Origin: Shouchella sp047238345
GTDB lineage: Bacteria; Bacillota; Bacilli; Bacillales; Bacillaceae_D
DNA length: 64,000 nt
Reading direction: 5' to 3'
Assembly: GCF_047238345.1 (NCBI RefSeq)
Contig: NZ_JBDFMQ010000001.1
Coordinates: 620,001-684,000, forward strand
Shown here: positions 58,893-64,000 of the stretch, in pieces
Layout of the letters: each line of letters starts with the position of its first letter
Position numbering within the stretch: the first letter of the stretch is position 1
Position numbers and translations under genes: made by a program
The notes under the pieces: generated by a model
The model's input: the letters and a program-made list of their open reading frames with translations, nothing else
What the model was told of the DNA's origin: nothing
Databases searched by the model: none

Positions 58893-59693
58893 TTGCTACA
58901 AAGAGAAACTTTGCCATTAAAACATAAAACAATTCTTATTACCGGCGTAAGTCGGAGAAAAGGAATTGGCTACGCGATTGCACGTCAATGTGCCGCTTTT
59001 GGAGCGTCGATTATTACGCAACATTATCAAGCTCATGATGAACAACAAGACTGGGGCGCTGATTCTTTAGAAGACGTATCGGCGGGAATCAAAGCTGAAT
59101 TCATTGAAGACGCAACGCACACGCATTATTCGGCAAATTTTGAAGAAGAGCAGGCGCCAGCAACCCTTTTTCAAGCGATCGCAGAACAAGGTGCAGTCGT
59201 AGATGCAGTGGTCTGTAATCATGCTATGAGCGGAAATGATGGCACATTGATGGAAATGAATGCGCTGTCACTTTCGCGGCATTACACCGTCAACACGCAA
59301 TCAAGTTTGCTCCTTGCTCAACAATACGTAAAACAATTTAACAGCAAAAACGGCAGAGGAAAAGTCATTTTTATGACGTCAGGTCAGGAACTAGGTCCGA
59401 TGCGTGGCGAAATTGCTTACGCCGCTGCAAAGGGGGCACTTGCTTCGTTGACCGAAACGATTGCAGATGAATTAGCGGATCACGGTGTGAATGTGAATAC
59501 GGTCAATCCTGGTCCAGTTGATACTGGCTATATGACGGATGATCTATGGCAATCGTTAAAGCCGAAATTTCCATTTGGTAGAATGGGTGAAGGGGAAGAT
59601 CCTGCACGTCTAATTGCGTGGTTGTTAACAAATGAAGCCAATTGGATTACAGGGCAAGTGATTAATACGGAAGGAGGCTTTCGCAGAGGGTGA
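58893..59693 (+). CDS. SDR-family oxidoreductase
   Basis: Protein of 266 residues: cofactor loop TGVSRRKGIGYAIA, VCNHAMSG in place of NNAG, catalytic Ser and Tyr-Lys in MTSGQELGPMRGEIAYAAAKGA, and NPGPVDTGYM. The SRRKGIG loop resembles enoyl reductase-like SDRs. Substrate unknown. TTG start after AGGGGGAAACCAA, 15 bases after the previous stop, so the two are co-transcribed. Confidence 0.85.
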   Translation: MLQRETLPLKHKTILITGVSRRKGIGYAIARQCAAFGASIITQHYQAHDEQQDWGADSLEDVSAGIKAEFIEDATHTHYSANFEEEQAPATLFQAIAEQGAVVDAVVCNHAMSGNDGTLMEMNALSLSRHYTVNTQSSLLLAQQYVKQFNSKNGRGKVIFMTSGQELGPMRGEIAYAAAKGALASLTETIADELADHGVNVNTVNPGPVDTGYMTDDLWQSLKPKFPFGRMGEGEDPARLIAWLLTNEANWITGQVINTEGGFRRG

Positions 59694-59709
59694 GAGCCTT
59701 CTTTTTTTT
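59675..59709 (+). terminator. Terminator after the SDR gene
   Basis: AGGCTTTC (59675-59682) / GAGAGCCT (59692-59699), one wobble pair, then a T-run. The stem overlaps the last codons. Confidence 0.78.
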
Positions 59710-59792
59710 ATGGGATTTTATAAAAAATTTAGAATTTATTAGCGATCAATCATTTATAATGTAAGAGAAACTCATTAGAAAAGGAGTAGGGT

Positions 59793-59999
59793 ATGAGCGA
59801 TAATGTGCTGTGGTATGGGCGTTGTTTGTTTGTGACAGGTGCACTCTTATTTGGATTGCTTCAAATTGCTCTTGCCATTGGTATTCATGACGAACCATTT
59901 TTATTAGGGGCAATGGTTGCTTATTACGCCAGCATCATCTTTTTTGTAGTTGGACTCGGAATTATACTGGCTGATATTTATCGAAGTCAAGGTGAGTAA
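59793..59999 (+). CDS. Small two-TM membrane protein
   Basis: Protein of 68 residues with two hydrophobic segments joined by IHDEPFLLG, the C terminus ending DIYRSQGE. AAAGGAGTAGGGT precedes the ATG. Unknown function. It lies 100 bases before the ytpB-type gene. Confidence 0.62.
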   Translation: MSDNVLWYGRCLFVTGALLFGLLQIALAIGIHDEPFLLGAMVAYYASIIFFVVGLGIILADIYRSQGE

Positions 60000-60100
60000 T
60001 TCTTACAACCTCGTGGCAATTGAGGATATCATTTAGTATTTTTTTATTTTGATGCTACAATATAGGGAAATTGGAAGTTGTGAAGCTGGAGGAATTTTGT

Positions 60101-61159
60101 ATGCAATCTGTCCCAACAAATGCAATAAAAGTCGTATCAAGAGCGAAGAAGGAAACGATTCCTCAAGCGCATGAAGAGCTACGTCACTGGAAAAGTGAAG
60201 CATTAAAAATAAATGATGACGAAATTAGAGAACAAGCGGCTTGGACCGTTAGCGACAAGACATTTCACGCAGAGGGTGGTAGCATCATTGGGCTTCTTTC
60301 TGGTGCCAATAAAGACCGCTATATTCAATTTATGGTCGGCTATCAGTCGATCTGTGATTATTTAGATACCCTTTGCGATAAAAATGATAGCCATAATCCA
60401 GACGATTTTCGTTCGATTCATGATGCGCTTTTAGACACACTTGAACCGGAAAAGGACTTTAGTGATTATTATCAATACCGTCCTGGTTTTAATGATGATG
60501 GCTATCTGCAAAAGTTAGTCACACGCTGTCGTGAAGCCGTAACATTGTTCCCAGGCTTTGAGGTTATGAAAGACGATATGAAAGAAGTGGCACAATACTA
60601 TATTGACTTCCAAGTGTATAAGCATGTGGAAGAAGAAAAGCGTGAACCGTTGTTAAAGAAATTTTACGAAGACAATCAACACCTTGTACCAGGTATGCGC
60701 TGGTATGAGTTTGCTTGTGGTGCGGCTTCAACGCTCGCTCTTTATACCCTTGCGGCGTATGCAGCAGCGTCTGAGCGAACGAAAGAAGAGTCGAAACATA
60801 TTAAAGAAGCATACTTCCCGTGGGTACAAGGTTTGCACATCATGCTTGATTACTTTATCGATCAAGAGGAAGATCGCTTAGAAAATGAGATGAACTTCGC
60901 TGCGTATTACGAGTCAAAGGAAGACATGATGGAGCGATTCCGCTTTTTAGATGAGCAGGCAAATGAAAAGCTTAAAGGACTTCCAGATGAAAAATTTCAT
61001 CTGCTTTTGAAAAAAGGGCTTTATGCGCTTTATCTTTCTGATGGAAAAGTGGCAAATAATCCTGAGTTGAAAAAGGATGCAAAAGAAATTATTAAACTAG
61101 GTGGGAAGTCAGCCGCATTTTTCTTCCAAAATCGCTGGATGTTTAAGCGCGCTATTTAA
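60101..61159 (+). CDS. ytpB: Tetraprenyl-beta-curcumene synthase-like terpene synthase
   Basis: Protein of 352 residues of the DUF2600/YtpB family, which cyclises heptaprenyl diphosphate to tetraprenyl-beta-curcumene, a precursor of C35 sesquarterpenes. Two Asp-rich segments, DYLDTLCDKND near residue 88 and DYFIDQEEDRLEN near 255, should bind Mg and diphosphate. ATG 60101 lies after CTGGAGGAATTTTGT; the frame from 60071 contains that site. Confidence 0.9.
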   Translation: MQSVPTNAIKVVSRAKKETIPQAHEELRHWKSEALKINDDEIREQAAWTVSDKTFHAEGGSIIGLLSGANKDRYIQFMVGYQSICDYLDTLCDKNDSHNPDDFRSIHDALLDTLEPEKDFSDYYQYRPGFNDDGYLQKLVTRCREAVTLFPGFEVMKDDMKEVAQYYIDFQVYKHVEEEKREPLLKKFYEDNQHLVPGMRWYEFACGAASTLALYTLAAYAAASERTKEESKHIKEAYFPWVQGLHIMLDYFIDQEEDRLENEMNFAAYYESKEDMMERFRFLDEQANEKLKGLPDEKFHLLLKKGLYALYLSDGKVANNPELKKDAKEIIKLGGKSAAFFFQNRWMFKRAI

Positions 61160-61165
61160 ATTTAC

Positions 61166-61198
61166 GCACCTCGTAGAGATTCATGCGAGGTGCTTTTT
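61166..61198 (+). terminator. Terminator after the ytpB-type gene
   Basis: Perfect 8-bp stem GCACCTCG (61166-61173) / CGAGGTGC (61186-61193) followed by TTTTT. Confidence 0.87.
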
Positions 61199-61213
61199 AT
61201 GGAGTGGAAGAGT

Positions 61214-61693
61214 ATGAACATTAATACAATTAATGATGGAAATAGGCAATGTGCTATAGATTTTTTTGTTCAGCATTGGGGTTCTCCAATTATGGTCATT
61301 GCAAGCGGTACGTATAATTGTAGTGAACTCGAAGGGTATATGGCAACAGATGAATCGGGACAAACCGTTGGATTAATTACATATAAGGATCGAGATGGGC
61401 GTTTTGAACTTTTGTCTCTAGACAGTGTGGTTGAGAAAAGAGGAGTTGGAACGGCACTAATGGTAGCAGTGGAAACACTTGCCAAGCAAAAGGGGGCAAA
61501 AGCCATTCACCTTGTCACAACAAACGATAATCTTTATGCATTAGGCTTTTACCAAAAGCGAGGCTACGTGCTTTACAAACTACATAAAGATGCCGTCAAA
61601 AAAGCACGCCTCATTAAACCGGAAATTCCTTTTGTTGCGGAAAATCAAATTCCGATCCGTGATGAAATAGAATGTGTCAAATACATCGTATAA
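61214..61693 (+). CDS. GNAT family N-acetyltransferase
   Basis: Protein of 159 residues. LLSLDSVVEKRGVGTALMVAVE is the acetyl-CoA loop (K-R-G-V-G-T) and NDNLYALGFYQKRGYVLYKLH the C-terminal motif. ATG 61214 follows GGAGTGGAAGAGT; the frame to 61190 lies in the terminator. Ends 13 bases before the adenylyltransferase start, so the two form a resistance-like pair. Confidence 0.83.
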   Translation: MNINTINDGNRQCAIDFFVQHWGSPIMVIASGTYNCSELEGYMATDESGQTVGLITYKDRDGRFELLSLDSVVEKRGVGTALMVAVETLAKQKGAKAIHLVTTNDNLYALGFYQKRGYVLYKLHKDAVKKARLIKPEIPFVAENQIPIRDEIECVKYIV

Positions 61694-61706
61694 GGGAGTG
61701 TCTGCG

Positions 61707-62588
61707 TTGCGAACGGAAACAGAAATGATGGACCTCATTCTAACAAAAGCGGCAGAAGACGACCGTATTCTGGCAGTCTATATGAATGGATCGAGGACAA
61801 ACCCTCATGCACCAAAAGACCTTTTTCAAGATTATGACATTGTCTACGTTGTCAGGGAAACGGCACCGTTTGTTACGGATCGCACGTGGGTCGACTATTT
61901 TGGTGAGCGACTTATGATTCAAGAACCTGACAAGAATGATGCCGCGGTAGGGAAACCAGTAAATAACCATAAATCGTATACGTATTTAATGCTGTTCACT
62001 GACGGAAATCGCATTGATTTACACGTGGAGACGGTAGCTTCTATGCAAGAGGGTTATGAATCAGATTCTTTAACCGTTCCGTTGCTTGATAAAGCGGGTA
62101 TATTGCCTTCAATTGCGCCAGCGACAGATCAAGATTATCGAGTGAAAAAACCGACGGAAGCTGAATTTTTAAACAGTTGCAATGAGTTTTGGTGGTGTTT
62201 GCAAAACGTAGCGAAAGGAATATGGCGTGATGAACTACCTTACGCAAAAGAAATGTTTGAGCAGGTTGTCCGAGTGCCATTAAACGAAATGGTTTCTTGG
62301 TGGATTGGACATAAGCATGGTTTTCAAGTAGCTACTGGGAAAATGGGGAAGTATTTTAACGTGTATTTGCCGAAAAACATGTGGCTACAATACGAGCAGA
62401 CGTATAGCGGGCCTAATGTGAAAGCGTGTTGGACATCCATTTTTGCAGCAACATCTTTGTTTAGTGCTTTAGCGAAGGAATTGGCGAAAGAGTTCCATTT
62501 TATGTATCGTCAATTTGATGAAGATAATATGTTGCTGTATTTACGACATGTACAAGGGTTGCCAGCCGACGCTAAAACGATTTTTTGA
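61707..62588 (+). CDS. Aminoglycoside 6-adenylyltransferase-like protein (AadK/ANT(6) family)
   Basis: Protein of 293 residues, the family size. The nucleotidyltransferase motif is NGSRTNPHAPKDLFQDYDIVYVV (G-S and D-x-D), followed by LMLFTDGNRIDLHVET, with the third acidic residue in IDLH. Such enzymes transfer AMP to the 6-hydroxyl of streptomycin. Resistance itself is not shown. TTG 61707 lies eight bases after AAGGGAG. Confidence 0.87.
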   Translation: MRTETEMMDLILTKAAEDDRILAVYMNGSRTNPHAPKDLFQDYDIVYVVRETAPFVTDRTWVDYFGERLMIQEPDKNDAAVGKPVNNHKSYTYLMLFTDGNRIDLHVETVASMQEGYESDSLTVPLLDKAGILPSIAPATDQDYRVKKPTEAEFLNSCNEFWWCLQNVAKGIWRDELPYAKEMFEQVVRVPLNEMVSWWIGHKHGFQVATGKMGKYFNVYLPKNMWLQYEQTYSGPNVKACWTSIFAATSLFSALAKELAKEFHFMYRQFDEDNMLLYLRHVQGLPADAKTIF

Positions 62589-62675
62589 GCATCTCCCACG
62601 AAGTGCTTTTTGTTTTTTGTATTGTTTCGATGAATCGTTAGGGATACAATATTCTAAATACATAGAATAGGGGAG

Positions 62676-63908
62676 ATGGTTTTTGAACCGATGAATTCGA
62701 GGTCGAGGGTTGTTGCAATTGCACTTATTACTGCTGTCACGGTTTTAGGCGATTCCATGTTGTTTATAGTTCTCCCTCTTTATTGGGAGGACTTTGGTTT
62801 AACGGAAGTGTGGCAAGTTGGTGTACTTTTGGCGATTAATCGTTTTGTACGCTTGCCGATTACACCGCTTGTTGGTTTGTTTTATAAAAAATATGATGTT
62901 CGAGTAGGTATTCTACTTGCGGTTTTTTTGGCAGGTCTTAGTACACTGTCGTACGGTTTAGCGAGTGGGTTTGTTGTACTTCTCATTATGCGCATGTGTT
63001 GGGGTATTGCGTGGTCATTCATCCGACTCGGTGGCATGCTGACGGTAGTGTCGTCTTCAGAGGATTATAATCGAGGCAAGTTAATGGGTTTATACAACGG
63101 ACTTTGGGGCTTAGGTGGATTAACGGGAATGTTAGCAGGGGGCTTTTTTATTGATATCTTTTCCATTACGGCTGTGACGACCATTTTTGCAATGGGTTCG
63201 TTCCTGCTTCTTCCATTTATCTATCTTTTAATTCCTAAGACAGAAGAGAAAAAAGCCGCACAAGAGGCCGCAAATAAGTTTAAAAACCTTGATTTATCTT
63301 TCCTCACTCCATATACGCGCTTAGTCATCGCTACGAGCGCGACGATGGGTTTTATTGTATTAGGCATCTTTGCATCTTCTTTAAGTACACTGATTGGTCA
63401 AAGTTACGATGCCCAATGGACGCTTTTTGGAACGATCATTAGTGTTACAGCATTAGCCGGAGCGATTCAAGCCTTTCGCTGGTCATGGGAGCCATTTATT
63501 GCGCCCTTATTCGGACGAATGGTTGATCGGACAGATAGTAAGCATGTACTCATTCTCATTCCGCTATCTGTTAGTATCATTACGTTTTGGTTATTAGGAT
63601 ATGTAGACGTGATTGTTCCTTTGCTTATCGTTATTTTTGTTTTTCAGTTAGCTTCAACGATGTTTGTCACGGTTACAGATACGTTAGCTGCTGGAGCTGC
63701 GGCTAAAACCGATTCTGTAAAAATGATGACCCTCCATACCATTATGGTCGATTTAGGCGCTGCATTTGGACCATTGCTGTCATTCTTAATTTTGTTTTGG
63801 TTTGATCTAAACATGGTCTTTTATGTGTCGAGTATGATTATGAGCGTTCTAGCTGTTGCATGGTTAATTTACGGTATAAAACAGAAGAAACCCATGAGTA
63901 GAGCTTGA
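62676..63908 (+). CDS. MFS transporter
   Basis: Membrane protein of about 410 residues with twelve hydrophobic segments. NRFVRLPITPLVGLFYKKYDVRVG is the motif-A region after TM2, and GLWGLGGLTGMLAGGFFID the motif-C-like part typical of exporters. Start is uncertain: ATG 62676 is almost on the ribosome site, ATG 62691 is far from it. Substrate unknown. Confidence 0.78.
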   Translation: MVFEPMNSRSRVVAIALITAVTVLGDSMLFIVLPLYWEDFGLTEVWQVGVLLAINRFVRLPITPLVGLFYKKYDVRVGILLAVFLAGLSTLSYGLASGFVVLLIMRMCWGIAWSFIRLGGMLTVVSSSEDYNRGKLMGLYNGLWGLGGLTGMLAGGFFIDIFSITAVTTIFAMGSFLLLPFIYLLIPKTEEKKAAQEAANKFKNLDLSFLTPYTRLVIATSATMGFIVLGIFASSLSTLIGQSYDAQWTLFGTIISVTALAGAIQAFRWSWEPFIAPLFGRMVDRTDSKHVLILIPLSVSIITFWLLGYVDVIVPLLIVIFVFQLASTMFVTVTDTLAAGAAAKTDSVKMMTLHTIMVDLGAAFGPLLSFLILFWFDLNMVFYVSSMIMSVLAVAWLIYGIKQKKPMSRA

Positions 63909-63924
63909 TACTCATGGGTTTTTT
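63888..63924 (+). terminator. Terminator overlapping the MFS stop codon
   Basis: Perfect 13-bp stem AAACCCATGAGTA (63888-63900) / TACTCATGGGTTT (63909-63921) with TTTTTT tail; the stop codon lies in the loop. Confidence 0.9.
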
Positions 63925-63925
63925 A

Positions 63926-64000
63926 TTATTCATGTATTGGTTGCGCAGCCCAAGCGTCGATTTCTACTTTAAAGGGGGGAGCAGCCAAAGCAACAACATA
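63926..64000 (-). CDS. RidA/YjgF-family protein, C-terminal end only
   Basis: The last 24 codons of a minus-strand gene, reading YVVALAAPPFKVEIDAWAAQ then PIHE and stop. The FKVEIDAWA ending resembles RidA-type enamine/imine deaminases. The rest lies beyond the window, so the call is tentative. Confidence 0.5.
   Translation of the reverse strand, partial: YVVALAAPPFKVEIDAWAAQPIHE

Noticed and set aside
1..64000. tRNA, rRNA, CRISPR, insertion sequence or prophage
   Set aside because: Looked for cloverleaf, repeat-spacer, transposase and phage structural patterns; none was seen.

Overview
The window reads as the chromosome of a low-to-moderate GC Gram-positive rod of the Bacillaceae. This rests on strong AGGAGG-type ribosome binding sites, frequent TTG/GTG starts, sigma-A style promoters, U-tailed intrinsic terminators, a Rap/Phr cassette, a YtpB-type terpene synthase and a thiamin-pyrophosphate riboswitch in front of a YlmB-like hydrolase. 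The many acidic exported proteins and the accessory gene content suggest an alkaliphilic lineage such as Shouchella/Alkalihalobacillus, but that genus call is inference.

Layout. 1-6030: L-rhamnose catabolism (rhaB end, rhaA, fused aldolase/dehydrogenase rhaEW, rhaM, an MFS sugar porter). 6045-17400: an accessory stretch of small resistance- or detoxification-like genes (five GNAT acetyltransferases, a phosphotransferase, Nudix, MBL, cytidine-deaminase-like, DinB, serine hydrolase, BAAT-type thioesterase) with one nonsense-broken alpha/beta hydrolase. 17410-21241: a sulfate ABC importer on the minus strand. 21379-24210: a frameshifted rap with an intact phr, two GNATs and a GNAT remnant. 24271-37598: a large CoA-thioester catabolic locus. 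Its first operon has a structured leader with a terminator; a sigma-54 activator gene ends that operon; a second, ten-gene operon begins at a textbook -24/-12 promoter. The second operon carries relatives of the cyclohexanecarboxylate ring-degradation enzymes AliA, AliB, BadH and BadI, so the locus probably activates an alicyclic acid, oxidises it, cleaves the ring and passes the product to beta-oxidation.

37608-48567: lipoproteins, a TetR/drug-efflux pair with a clear operator, a GH16 beta-glucanase, an amidase, a MazG-like enzyme, small membrane proteins, and a MerR-controlled ABC exporter with the 19-bp promoter spacer typical of MerR drug sensors. 48592-50858: a MutS2 paralogue lacking the Smr nuclease domain, preceded by a promoter, two tiny ORFs, interlocking hairpins and a strong terminator; this looks like ribosome-sensing attenuation and is the most unusual system here. 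50892-53461: an NADH oxidase with three Rex-like upstream repeats and a methyltransferase with its own leader-ORF/antiterminator/terminator. 53680-55126: a TPP riboswitch and thiamin-salvage hydrolase. 55139-64000: small metabolic, methyltransferase and resistance genes (cupin, PspC, YciI, HIT, SDR, YtpB, GNAT, AadK-like adenylyltransferase, MFS) and the 3' end of a RidA-like gene.

I saw no tRNA or rRNA gene, CRISPR array, insertion sequence or prophage. Three decayed genes (alpha/beta hydrolase, rap, GNAT remnant) and two or three leader-attenuated genes mark this as an accessory region rich in stress and antibiotic-response functions.
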